Shown: piece after piece, positions 42,258-51,607 of the stretch
Numbering within the stretch: position 1 is the first letter of the stretch
Layout of the letters: the number at the start of each line of letters is the position of its first letter
Source: Flammeovirgaceae bacterium
Lineage (GTDB): Bacteria; Bacteroidota; Bacteroidia; Cytophagales; Cyclobacteriaceae
Assembly (NCBI GenBank): GCA_016709845.1
Contig: JADJMA010000011.1
Span: forward strand, 88,366 to 152,365
Direction: 5' to 3'
DNA length: 64,000 nucleotides
The notes under the pieces: model-generated
Told to the model about the DNA's origin: nothing
The model's input: the letters and a program-made list of their open reading frames with translations, nothing else
Database searches by the model: none
Translations under genes and position numbers: made by a program

Positions 42258-43382
42258 ATGAGTCTGAATTTAAACCTTAAGTTTTCAAATAATCAGAAAG
42301 ATTTTTTTGTAACACTTAATCAGCGGGTTAATACCTACTTTAAGACAAGGAAGATTGAACGCACCGCGAACACCGAAATGGTTATTAAAACCATCTTCAT
42401 GTTTTCTTTATATCTGATTCCCTACTTCTTATTAATTGGTGGCATAACCTCCAATCCATGGATCATGCTTGGTCTTTGTGCTGTGATGGGTTTGGGGGTT
42501 GCCGGTATCGGGCTTTCCGTGATGCACGATGCGAACCATGGTGCCTATTCAAACAAAGCATGGATAAATAACTTATTAGGCCTTTCTATGAATCTAGTGG
42601 GCGGTCATGCCCTTACTTGGAAAGTCCAACACAATGTTTTACATCATACCTATACGAATGTTCATGATGTAGATGAAGACATCAGTCCACGCGGAATTAT
42701 TCGTATGGCACCGGCTTCCAAGTGGATACCCCTTCATAAGTTTCAACATTATTATGCCTGGTTTTTTTATGGCCTAATGACTTTGGTATGGGTAACGGTA
42801 AAAGATTTCTCTCGCATTATTAAATACCAACGCGAAGGGTTAGTAAAAAAACAAAGAACCTCTGCCACCCGAGAGTGGATTTTAATGTTGACCACCAAAA
42901 TAATTTACTACACCTGTATTTTCGTAATCCCAATGTGGCTGCTTCCTATTTCCTTTTGGCAAGTCGCTATTGGATTTTTCGTTATGCATTACATTGCCGG
43001 TTTTATTCTTGCCATGATTTTTCAGCCTGCGCACGTAATAGAAGGTACCGAATATCCGCTACCCGATGAACAGGGTAATCTTGAAAACAGTTGGGCCATT
43101 CATCAATTAAACACCACCACAAACTTTGGTCATAAAGAAAAACTTTTCTCCTGGTACGTAGGTGGACTTAACTACCAGGTTGAACATCATCTTTTTCCTA
43201 ATATCTGCCACGTGCATTATCGCAACCTGGCTAAGATTGTGAAGCAAACAGCCAACGAGTTCAATCTGCCCTACAAATCGAAAGAAACTTTCTTTGAAGC
43301 CGTAGCTGCGCATGCGAGACAATTAAAAATTCTTAGTGAGAAGCCCATGCACAAAGCTGGAGCGATAGCAGTAGCCGCTTAG
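42258..43382 (+). CDS. Membrane fatty acid desaturase (front-end type)
   Basis: Inner-membrane di-iron enzyme introducing a double bond into fatty acyl chains. 374 residues, with two pairs of membrane helices (about 48-95 and 215-260). The three His boxes are complete: HDANHGA, HNVLHHTYTN (HxxxHH) and QVEHHLF, the last with Gln in place of the first His as in delta-5/6 type desaturases. Cytochrome b5 domain absent, so an external electron donor is needed; the ferredoxin at 44.7 kb is one possibility only by proximity. Intact. Confidence 0.9.
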   Translation: MSLNLNLKFSNNQKDFFVTLNQRVNTYFKTRKIERTANTEMVIKTIFMFSLYLIPYFLLIGGITSNPWIMLGLCAVMGLGVAGIGLSVMHDANHGAYSNKAWINNLLGLSMNLVGGHALTWKVQHNVLHHTYTNVHDVDEDISPRGIIRMAPASKWIPLHKFQHYYAWFFYGLMTLVWVTVKDFSRIIKYQREGLVKKQRTSATREWILMLTTKIIYYTCIFVIPMWLLPISFWQVAIGFFVMHYIAGFILAMIFQPAHVIEGTEYPLPDEQGNLENSWAIHQLNTTTNFGHKEKLFSWYVGGLNYQVEHHLFPNICHVHYRNLAKIVKQTANEFNLPYKSKETFFEAVAAHARQLKILSEKPMHKAGAIAVAA

Positions 43383-43383
43383 A

Positions 43384-44048
43384 TTACTGTAAAACTTCGC
43401 GTAAAACGGGAAGCGATTTCATTTCTCCAAAATTGTCGATATGATTGCCATAAAACCGGAGGATGCTCAACAAGAGCGTTTGCCGTTGATCGTAATTCAT
43501 TGGCACCAAAGTTTCGTAATCTGCCTGCATTAATCTTTTAAGAAGCTTCTCTTCCTCCTGATCCATCCAGTGTCCTCCAATAATCTCTTCGGTCAGGTTA
43601 GGACCAAACCCCAGGTGCTTACTTAAGCCCAACAAAAAATCAGATGGAAGTTCTCGGAATGAAACTGCGTATCGAGAGCCAGTAATGAGCAAGAAATAAA
43701 GTCATGAATTTCCTGTGCATGGCTTTGTTCCTTTACTGCTTTATTCAAAACCTCATTAATAAACATGGCTATTGCCGATTTATGAACCACCAGGGCTATT
43801 GATTGATAGGGGTGATAACACTTCACTTCCTTAATTCGTAGGATATTGGCATTCTCTTTATAATAGACAACCAGATCAAGAAGTGTAAGGGGTTGAAAGA
43901 GAGCAATCTTACTTCGCTTGGAATTGCTACGTACGCCATTGACTATGTAACTCTGCAACCCAAATACCTCCGTGAAGATGTTAACAATTATGGATGTTTC
44001 GCCATACTTGGTAAATCGAAAAACAATACCTTTTGTTTTATGAAGCAC
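43384..44048 (-). CDS. recO: DNA repair protein RecO (one frameshift)
   Basis: Helps load RecA at gaps with RecF and RecR. About 225 residues. GTG start at 44048 gives VLHKTKGIVFRFTKYGETSIIVNIFTE, the usual N-terminal OB-fold opening; a longer in-frame start would overlap tdk. The shift is near 43672 (HSENFHLIFLLGLSKHLGFGPN). C-terminal helical domain follows. The zinc-finger Cys set seen in some RecO is not visible. It begins right after the tdk stop, so the pair is likely coupled. Confidence 0.87.
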
Positions 44049-44049
44049 G

Positions 44050-44646
44050 TTAGCTTTTGGGTTTGCGCAAATGCTTAAAAAAAGCTTGCCTACTCCGGGC
44101 TTCATAGGAATCCTTTTCGCCCAGCATTACTTTGGCATTATTGGCATTTAGCCGAAATGAGTAAGAAGCGAGCTCCCCGGTTTGCGCACAGATGGCATGT
44201 ACCTTGGTAACATATTCTGCTATTGCCAATAAGTGGGGCATCGGACCAAAAGGCTTTCCCTCATAGTCCATATCCAATCCGGCCACAATAACCCGCTTAC
44301 CACTATTGGCCAAGGTATTACATACCTCAATGATTGAGTCATCAAAAAACTGCGCCTCGTCAATTCCTACCACATCGCAAGTGCCTGCTAACAAAACAAT
44401 GTCGTTGGCAAAGTCTACAGGTGTAGAGCGAATCTCACGCTCGCTATGGGATACAATTTTCTGATCATGATAGCGTGTATCCATAGTGGGTTTAAATATT
44501 TCCACCCTTTGTTTTGCAATCAAGGCCCGGTTAAGTCTACGTATCAGCTCTTCCGTTTTACCTGAAAACATGCAGCCACAGATAACTTCAATCCATCCAC
44601 TTTTGCCCGGTTTATTACTTCTGCCCAGTTGAGGTTCTATAAACAT
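44050..44646 (-). CDS. tdk: Thymidine kinase
   Basis: Phosphorylates thymidine for the salvage pathway. 198 residues, TK1-like. Walker A GCMFSGKTEELIRR, Walker B/Glu region CDVVGIDEAQFFDD, the flexible loop LDMDYEGKPFGPMPHLLAIAE, and a lasso domain. The usual four zinc Cys are mostly gone: CAQTGE replaces CxxC and YEARSRQAFF replaces the second pair, with no sign of a frame error. Such loss occurs in some Bacteroidota TKs as far as I recall. Intact. Upstream of recO in one unit. Confidence 0.92.
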   Translation of the reverse strand: MFIEPQLGRSNKPGKSGWIEVICGCMFSGKTEELIRRLNRALIAKQRVEIFKPTMDTRYHDQKIVSHSEREIRSTPVDFANDIVLLAGTCDVVGIDEAQFFDDSIIEVCNTLANSGKRVIVAGLDMDYEGKPFGPMPHLLAIAEYVTKVHAICAQTGELASYSFRLNANNAKVMLGEKDSYEARSRQAFFKHLRKPKS

Positions 44647-44728
44647 AGCGCAAGTTAAGGTTTACTAATGGTGAAATGGTTTAAAATTTAAATGGTTTAG
44701 TCCGTGTAAATCATGTGCGGCAGTTTGT

Positions 44729-45019
44729 TTACATCTGGAATTCGAATTCTACATTCACCCAATGCGTACGCTTGGCAGCCAAGCCTTTCACTTTCTCGCC
44801 AAGTTCCCCTTTTTCGGTAGCCAGTTCCGCTGCTGTTATTGGACCCAGTTGATCGCCACCTTCCACAATCTCAAACTTGCAGGTGGTACATCGCCCCTTT
44901 CCACCACAGGCGTGCATCCAATCAATGTAGTTAGCCTGAACCAGTTTTAAAACGGATGTTCCTAAACCAATAGCCGCCACTTCCTTTTGAGCCAAATTTT
45001 CAATCACTATCTTTACCAT
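44729..45019 (-). CDS. 2Fe-2S ferredoxin, with two compensating indels
   Basis: Small electron carrier of about 96 residues. ATG at 45019 is preferred to the 15-residue longer form. Three cluster Cys are clear in ACGGKGRCTTC. The fourth is hidden: the frame reads GLAAKRTHWVNVEF, but adding one A near 44790 and removing one G near 44758 gives RLGCQAYALVNVEFEF with the expected Cys. The ORF stays open either way, so ordinary gene callers would not notice. Redox partner unknown; it is next to tdk and a divergent hypothetical gene. Confidence 0.83.
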   Translation of the reverse strand: MVKIVIENLAQKEVAAIGLGTSVLKLVQANYIDWMHACGGKGRCTTCKFEIVEGGDQLGPITAAELATEKGELGEKVKGLAAKRTHWVNVEFEFQM

Positions 45020-45075
45020 ACAACAAGGTTCGCCTTGGCACGTTTTGATCAAACAAGAATACAAAATATTAACTC

Positions 45076-46055
45076 ATGGACGAAAAGATTAGTTTGAAGT
45101 CGGTAGATCAATACGCGATAAAATACGCCAATCAATTGGCCGATTCATTCTTTTCTAAACAAGAAAAAATTAACGGCCCCGAAATACTGTCGCTATGCGA
45201 AGTAAAACAGGTGAATCTATTTGTGATTAGTGACTTACTGAGCGTTTGGCAACAGGAAAGCCAAAAACTAAAAAGTCCCTACTTCGATTACGAAGCCAAA
45301 CCTGTCATTGACATTATCATTCAATTTCAGAATACGTTAAGCAATCATATCCTAATCGGAAAATCCGATTTTCTCCCCTTGCTGAAAAAAGCTGTTACTC
45401 AAACCTTGTACTTGATTTTAGCTCCCTACGATTTTTATGCAGATACTCTGGCCGGAAAGGGTACGAATTTCTACATGCCCAAGCCTTAAAGAATAAAGTA
45501 AAGTATATTAAAATTAATCAAGCTCCATTAGAAAAACTACTGGCGCACCTTCAGGAAAAAAACATTGCCACCCTTTCGGGGAAGGAAGCCTTTGCATTAC
45601 TCGATCACATTCTAGAAGAAGTGAATTTTACGCCCGAAGATTTTGAATCTTATATCTCTGTTTTTAACAAAATACTTCCCGTAGAAATTGAAAGTTTCTA
45701 TGGAACTCAGCCAAAGCCTATACCAGAGTCAAAACCTAAAATAGAAATCCAGACTAAACCACTGGTGATTACAGAAATCCTGGAACCGAAAGCCATTCCA
45801 ACGCTGGCCGACAATCTCGCTAAGCAAAAGACGGTAAAGCTAAAGGAAAGTCTGACCATCAATCAAAAATTCATGTTCACCAAGATTTTATTTCATGGTG
45901 ATTTTGAAATATTTTCAGAAGCCATCGATAAATTGGATCGATTGGACAACCTGACTCAAGCCATGAAATTTATAGAGGATGGTTACCCCGATTGGGATAA
46001 TGAAAGTGAGGAGTATGAAGAGTTTATTGAAATACTCCAGAATCGGTTTAATTAA
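45076..46055 (+). CDS. Hypothetical protein, about 325 aa (one frameshift)
   Basis: Not recognised. Pieces 45076-45489 and a downstream part to 46055 join near 45470 (continuation AQALKNKVKYIKINQAPLEKLL). The protein is mostly helical and acidic-to-neutral: an N-terminal domain (MDEKISLKSVDQYAIKYANQLADSF), a Pro/Lys-rich linker near residues 200-245, and a C-terminal domain ending in NQKFMFTKILFHGDFEIFSEAIDKLD and EEYEEFIEILQNRF. No signal peptide or membrane segment. Convergent with rodA, 6 bases apart. I infer a cytoplasmic scaffold-like protein at most. Confidence 0.7.
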
Positions 46056-46061
46056 CTTTGT

Positions 46062-47336
46062 TTAAATCCTTTGCAGCACTTGCCCTCTGTGTGCGTCTAA
46101 CTTCAGCAGGATAAAAAGCAAAATAGTAAATCCCCATAGTGAAGAGCCACCATAACTAAAAAATGGCAGGGGGATTCCAATAACCGGAAACAAGCCAATG
46201 GTCATACCGATATTAACTGCAAAATGAAAAAAGAAGATACTCGCCACCGCGTATCCGTATGAACGGTTAAATCGATTCTTTTGACGTTCGGCAATCTGAA
46301 TAACACGTATGAGCAGAGCCATAAATAAACTGACCACCACGAAACTGCCTATCCAACCATGCTCTTCGCCAATGGTGCAAAAAATAAAATCTGTACTTTG
46401 CTCGGGCACAAAATCAAATTTAGTCTGCGTGCCTTTTAAAAAATCCCTTCCTATAAAACCACCACTACCAATAGCAATTTTTGATTGTGTAACGTTCCAG
46501 TTTATTCCCATCGGATCAAAATTGGGATTCACCAAAGCTTCCAGTCTTTTTTTATGCCGAACAGGTAACACGTTATTAATGATGTAGTCAAAACTTTGAA
46601 TCGTTAAAATAATTATTAAAGCTCCGGCCGACAGCGCTAAAATTCTTCTCATCGTTCGCTTGCCAAAGAAAATGATCAGCCCGAGGATCAGTAAAATAAC
46701 TCCGTATAAGTAAAGTTGATTTTCAACGATCAGTGTAAGTATAGCAATTATGGCCATTGAAATTCCTACTATCAAAAGAAAAGGCGACATGCCCTCGCGA
46801 TAATAAACCAATAGTAACGAGGCGAATACAATGGCTGTTCCAAAATCTTTTTGTAAAAGAATAAGCCCCATGGGGATTGCCATCAGGGCAAGTAAAATGA
46901 TTTGGTTTCTTAGGTTATCCATTTTGAAACCGACCGAACCAATAAACTTGGCTACCGCCAGAGCGGTAATAAATTTGGCAAACTCCGAAGGTTGTATCCC
47001 AAAAGATCCCAGTCCTATCCATGATTTATTACCACCCACTTCTTTACCAATAACGGGTACCAGTAAAAGAACAAACAAAATTATTCCATAGAAAAGATAG
47101 GCGAACGTTTCATAAAAGCGCATATCAATTATGATAATGGCTAAAATAATTACGAACGAAGCTGCAATGAACATCAACTGTCGACCTGAGTTTAACGAAA
47201 GATCCCAAATGGTTTGGTTGGTGGTTTCGTCATACACAGCCGCAAAAATATTTATCCACCCAAGTGCAACAAGAATGATATAGAGTAACACCGTTACCCA
47301 ATCCAGTTTACCCGATATGTCGGCTTCATTTCTCAT
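46062..47336 (-). CDS. rodA: Rod-shape SEDS glycosyltransferase RodA
   Basis: Polymerises peptidoglycan glycan strands in the elongation complex with PBP2. 424 residues, about ten helices. Family motifs: VGGNKSWIGLGSFGIQPSEFAKF, LLQKDFGTAIVF, the extracellular loop SGGFIGRDFLKGTQTKFDFVPE and the C-terminal FFSYGGSSLWGF. The start overlaps the mrdA stop by 4 bases, as expected for an elongation operon. Intact. Confidence 0.95.
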   Translation of the reverse strand: MRNEADISGKLDWVTVLLYIILVALGWINIFAAVYDETTNQTIWDLSLNSGRQLMFIAASFVIILAIIIIDMRFYETFAYLFYGIILFVLLLVPVIGKEVGGNKSWIGLGSFGIQPSEFAKFITALAVAKFIGSVGFKMDNLRNQIILLALMAIPMGLILLQKDFGTAIVFASLLLVYYREGMSPFLLIVGISMAIIAILTLIVENQLYLYGVILLILGLIIFFGKRTMRRILALSAGALIIILTIQSFDYIINNVLPVRHKKRLEALVNPNFDPMGINWNVTQSKIAIGSGGFIGRDFLKGTQTKFDFVPEQSTDFIFCTIGEEHGWIGSFVVVSLFMALLIRVIQIAERQKNRFNRSYGYAVASIFFFHFAVNIGMTIGLFPVIGIPLPFFSYGGSSLWGFTILLFILLKLDAHRGQVLQRI

Positions 47337-49147
47337 TCAAACTTTCCTGCAAGCACATATTGCTCAATATTTGGACGCTTAGTTTGACCAAATAAATATT
47401 TTTCAATCATCAAACTGGCAATGGATGCTGCGGCACGCGCACCTTGTCCTGCATCTTCAACATAAACCGAGATCGCAATTTTTGGATGGTCGCGTGGCGC
47501 GAAGGCGATAAAAACAGAGTGATCAAACAGTGGTGGTGCATTTTGCACCGTTCCCGTTTTACCACACACAATGATATCCGCCTAAGTTTGGCGCGATCTA
47601 CCCGTTCCTTCCTCCACAACTTTTTGCATGGCGTCTACCGCAACAATGAAATAAGATGAGTCAATGGTTGTATAATGTCTTTCCTGGTATTTAGGCAATG
47701 GTTTACTGTCTTCACCAATGGCTTTAACCAAATGCGGTGTATAATAAAATCCACGGTTGGCAATGATGGCAGCAAAATTCGCCATCTGAATAGGCACTAC
47801 CAGATTTTCTCCTTCGCCAATGGCCAACGAATAAATGTTTGAAAATTTCCAGGCTGGACTTTTATAGGCACGATCGTAATAGGCGGGCGTTGGAACCAAT
47901 CCTTCTTTTTCGTTTGGTAAATCAATACCTAACTTCCTGCCAAAGCCAAAGCTACCAATGTGCTTGTCCCACTCGGCCAAACCAATGCGGGTGTCTTCAT
48001 AGGTATCTTTGCTTATACCTTGATTTAACATGCGTCTGAGAACATTATGAAAGTAGGGATTACACGAATTGGCAATAGCCCCGCGGAGATCTTCGTTACT
48101 GTGCGCACCATGACAATTGATAATCGATCGATCGCACCGAATACGCGTATCAGGTGTAATCACTTTTTCCTGGAGGGCCGTCATGGCCTGAGCAATTTTA
48201 AAAATAGAACCCGGTCGGTATTGCGCCATGAGCGGTCTGTTGAACAGCGGCTTTAACGTATCGGTACTTATTAATTTAAAATTGGAACTATAACTTCTTC
48301 CTGTCAGCAGATTGGGATCGTACGATGGACCCGAGACCAAAGAAAGAATTTCTCCGGACGCTGGTTCAATGGCTACAATACTACCCGATTTGCCTTTCAT
48401 TAATAACTCTCCGTATTGCTGCAAGTCAATGTCTATTCCCGTAATAAGGTTTTGACCGGGGATAGATAAGGTGTCGTACTCACTGTTTTTAAACGAGCCT
48501 TTTTCGATACCTTTTACATTGCGCAACTTAAAACGAACGCCTCGCTTACCGCGAAGTTGTTCTTCATAAAAGGATTCGATTCCACTCTGCCCTACATAAT
48601 CGCCTTGCTTATAAATTTTAGATTCATCGCGAGCGAGATTATCCTTACTAATTTCACTAACATACCCAAGGGCATTGGCCAGGGCGGGTGCTTCGTACGA
48701 TCGGCTGGTTCTTGCCTGCACATAGATGCCTGGAAACTCATCCAGATGATCTTGAATCCGGGCAAAGTCGACACTTGATAATTGATTTATGAAAATCGTG
48801 GGTTTAAAGGGAGAGTATTCCTTACGCGCTCTCATTTCTTTGAATCGTCTTCGCAACTCCTCTTTTGAAATTTCAAAGACCTCACAAAATTTTAGCGAAT
48901 CAAATTTTTTGACATCCTTCACCACCATTTCCAGATCGTACTCTGGAGAATTATATACAATCAGTTTGCCATTTCGATCATAGATCAATCCACGAAAGGG
49001 GTATTCAACCTGACGCAAAATAGCATTGCCATCGGCCAACTCGGCATATCGGTCGTCAAGCACCTGAATAAAAAAAAGTTTAACGAGGAAGATAATCCCA
49101 ACGAGGAGAAATACAATCTGCACTATTTCCTTTCTGCCTTCATTCAT
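47333..49147 (-). CDS. mrdA: Penicillin-binding protein 2 (one break)
   Basis: Transpeptidase of the rod-elongation complex, about 604 residues. N-terminal membrane helix (about 9-27), dimerisation/pedestal domain (FRGLIYDRNGKLIVYN), then active-site motifs: SxxK in RPGSIFKIAQ, SxN in ANSCNPYFH and KTG in VCGKTGTVQN. An in-frame TAG at 47582-47584 sits just before the KTG motif. The flanking text (GTGRSRQT, then ADIIVCGKTG) fits better if two nearby indels are compensated, giving a phrase like DRAKLADIIVCGKTG, so this is probably not a true stop. Operon mreB-mreC-mreD-mrdA-rodA. Confidence 0.92.
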
Positions 49148-49656
49148 GACCGCCTGCGCTGAGGAGATAAATACTGAAGCAAAATAATGGCTGCCATTGT
49201 AAACAGCAAGCTTCCGACTACTTTAAGCATGGTATACCAAAACAAAGCAAAGCCTGCCGCTTCAACGAAAAACAAAACCAGGTGGTGCAGGAAAACCAAT
49301 GGCAAAGAATAAACTAAAAACCATTGCAACCCGTTTGCCCCTAACGTTGTTGAGGAATTGGCATCATAACCACCCTGAGGCGTAATTGTACCTAACCAAT
49401 AGTTTCTTACATAGGCAATCAGTACGGTAGCCAGTGCATGTAGGCCCATGCTGTTATAGAATATGTCAACGGTGAATCCAAGGAAAAAACCAATCACCAT
49501 CAGCACCAACGAATTGAGTTCGATAGGCAGCAACAAAATAAAGGCGATGTAAAAGCAGAAAGCAGAATTAAACAGCACCAGATTTCTTAACACCAGTACC
49601 TGCACCAGCACGTAAATGAAAAATAAAATAAATTGTATGATGCCTGACCGATTCAT
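49144..49656 (-). CDS. mreD: Rod shape-determining protein MreD
   Basis: Small polytopic membrane protein of the elongation complex, 170 residues with about five hydrophobic segments. Low sequence conservation is normal for MreD; the call rests on size, topology and position between mreC and mrdA, with 4-base overlaps on both sides. A typical element is the FFLGFTVDIFYNSMGLHALATV stretch. Intact. Confidence 0.87.
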   Translation of the reverse strand: MNRSGIIQFILFFIYVLVQVLVLRNLVLFNSAFCFYIAFILLLPIELNSLVLMVIGFFLGFTVDIFYNSMGLHALATVLIAYVRNYWLGTITPQGGYDANSSTTLGANGLQWFLVYSLPLVFLHHLVLFFVEAAGFALFWYTMLKVVGSLLFTMAAIILLQYLSPQRRRS

Positions 49657-50486
49657 TTGGGATCACCTATGGTTACTTGTTTCAGCGAGTCCTGTTCATT
49701 CTTCAAACGACTCTTAATTATTTCAACAAAAGACAATCGACCAAAATCCTGCGACAGTTCTAATCGAATATCCCAAAAGGGAGCTTCTTCTTTAAGTGTT
49801 GCTTCGCTTATGATGCCTACCAAAATTCCATCCGGAAACACCGCGTTGTAGCCAGAGGTAATAACCGAATCGCCAATAACGGGAGTAGCATGCCGTGGAA
49901 TAAACAACAGGTTTGAGTATCGCATATTAACACCATCCCATCGCACACTTCCTAATTGCTTTGTTTTTTTAATCACGCTCGAAACCTGTTCATCTACATT
50001 AAGAAGAGAAATGAGTACCGAATAATGATCAGAAACAGATTTTACTTTTCCTACTGCCCCCATATTGCTAATGGCTGCCATGCCTGAAACCACGCCATCA
50101 ACAGCTCCCTTATCGATGGTGATGAAGTTTTTGTATAGACTTGTCGAGTTACCAACCACCTTGGCGCTTACATATTCGTATTGATTGATTCGGGCCGTGT
50201 CGTGGTTTTGAATGACATGTTCACCGAGCTGATTTTTTCTTTCCAACTGGGTGCGCAGGTTGGCATTTTCAGCAGCTAATTCTTCATTGATCGTGCGTAA
50301 TGAAAAGTACTCCCTAACGCCTTGTGAGAACCCAATAATATTGGCCGCAATCTGATTTGAAGAGTTAAAGTATTTTGTGCTTTGGTATTGATTGTTTTCA
50401 ACAACAAGCCAGGCGCACGATAACTCAAGAAGTAAGAATGTGAAAAAAGCCCGGTACTCGAAAATAAAATTTAAGAGCCGCTCCAT
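49653..50486 (-). CDS. mreC: Rod shape-determining protein MreC
   Basis: Bitopic protein linking MreB to the extracytoplasmic wall enzymes, 277 residues. N-terminal membrane helix (about 12-30), a coiled coil (about 65-85, INEELAAENANLRTQLERK) and the beta-barrel core with ISNMGAVGKVKSVSDHYSVLISLLN and GDSVITSGYNAVFPDGILVG. Start is 3 bases after mreB. Intact. Confidence 0.94.
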   Translation of the reverse strand: MERLLNFIFEYRAFFTFLLLELSCAWLVVENNQYQSTKYFNSSNQIAANIIGFSQGVREYFSLRTINEELAAENANLRTQLERKNQLGEHVIQNHDTARINQYEYVSAKVVGNSTSLYKNFITIDKGAVDGVVSGMAAISNMGAVGKVKSVSDHYSVLISLLNVDEQVSSVIKKTKQLGSVRWDGVNMRYSNLLFIPRHATPVIGDSVITSGYNAVFPDGILVGIISEATLKEEAPFWDIRLELSQDFGRLSFVEIIKSRLKNEQDSLKQVTIGDPK

Positions 50487-50489
50487 TCA

Positions 50490-51515
50490 TCAAGTCATCA
50501 ATATCTTTCGGTAATGATCAAGATTCTTTAAGGTTGCACCGGTACCCCGCACCACCGCGCGCAACGGATCATCGGCTACGTGTATGGGCAATTTGGTTTT
50601 TAACGAAAGACGTTTGTCTAACCCCCGTAACATGGCGCCTCCACCAGTCAAATAAATTCCCTGCTCGTAAATATCAGCCGAAAGTTCAGGTGGTGATAAT
50701 TCAAGGGCCTTGAGCACCGCCTCCTCTAATTTTGAAATTGATTTATCGAGTGCAAAGGCAACTTCCGAATAAGAGATTTTAATTGTTTTTGGAATACCTG
50801 TCATCAAATCGCGACCACGAATTTCATAATCATCCGGACCGTAATCTGAGTCTGTAAGCGCTGAGCCAACTGCAATTTTAACCCGCTCCGCTGAACGTTC
50901 ACCAATCAACAGGTTGTGTGGTCTGTGCATGTAGTCGAGAATATCCCGATTGAAGGTATCACCTGCAATGCGAATTGATTGATCGCACACAATCCCCGAA
51001 AGGGCAATAACAGCAATATCCGTTGTACCACCACCAATGTCCACAATCATATTGCCCACCGGTTGCTCAATATCAATTCCGATACCAATGGCTGCAGCAA
51101 TCGGCTCGTGAATCATGTAAACCTCTTTCGCATTGGCGTGTTCGGCTGAATCTCGTACAGCACGTTTTTCGACCTCCGTAATAGCTGAGGGTATACAAAT
51201 AACCATGCGCAAAGAGGGTGGGAAAAGTTTGCGACCCGTATCAATCATCTTAATCATTCCACGAATCATCATCTCGGCAGCATGGAAGTCAGCGATAACA
51301 CCCTCCTTTAAAGGACGGATGGTTTTGATGTTATCGTGGGTCTTTTCATGCATTTGCATAGCCTCGCGCCCAATGGCAAGTACTTTACCGCTGGCCCGAT
51401 CTAAGGCAATAATGGACGGTTCGTCTACTACTACTTTGTCTTTGTGAATGATTAATGTGTTGGCGGTTCCCAGGTCTATAGCGATGTCCTGAGTAAAAAA
51501 ATCAAAAAGTCCCAT
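50490..51515 (-). CDS. mreB: Actin-like cell-shape protein MreB
   Basis: Forms membrane-bound filaments that direct lateral wall synthesis. 341 residues. Nucleotide-binding motifs: DLGTANTLIIHKD (phosphate 1), VDIGGGTTDIAV (phosphate 2), and YLTGGGAMLRGLD (adenosine); the Glu in EPIAAAIG is catalytic. Membrane-insertion start MGLFDFFTQDIAIDLG. First gene of the five-gene rod operon; purH upstream is separated by 92 bases. Intact. Confidence 0.96.
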   Translation of the reverse strand: MGLFDFFTQDIAIDLGTANTLIIHKDKVVVDEPSIIALDRASGKVLAIGREAMQMHEKTHDNIKTIRPLKEGVIADFHAAEMMIRGMIKMIDTGRKLFPPSLRMVICIPSAITEVEKRAVRDSAEHANAKEVYMIHEPIAAAIGIGIDIEQPVGNMIVDIGGGTTDIAVIALSGIVCDQSIRIAGDTFNRDILDYMHRPHNLLIGERSAERVKIAVGSALTDSDYGPDDYEIRGRDLMTGIPKTIKISYSEVAFALDKSISKLEEAVLKALELSPPELSADIYEQGIYLTGGGAMLRGLDKRLSLKTKLPIHVADDPLRAVVRGTGATLKNLDHYRKILMT

Positions 51516-51607
51516 TCGTTCCCTTAAGGTAAAAAGTTATAAGGCACGAAATTACAGAAATAAATGGGTGATTAATAAGCATTAAAGTGGGAAAAACTTA
51601 CAGCGTA

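Noticed and set aside
42058..42261. Small ORF between psd and the desaturase
   Set aside because: It overlaps the psd end in another frame and shows no independent coding signs; likely a shadow.
47582..47584. Stop codon reassignment (TAG read as an amino acid)
   Set aside because: Only one such case is seen, other genes use TAG, TAA and TGA as normal stops, and nearby indels give a better family match.
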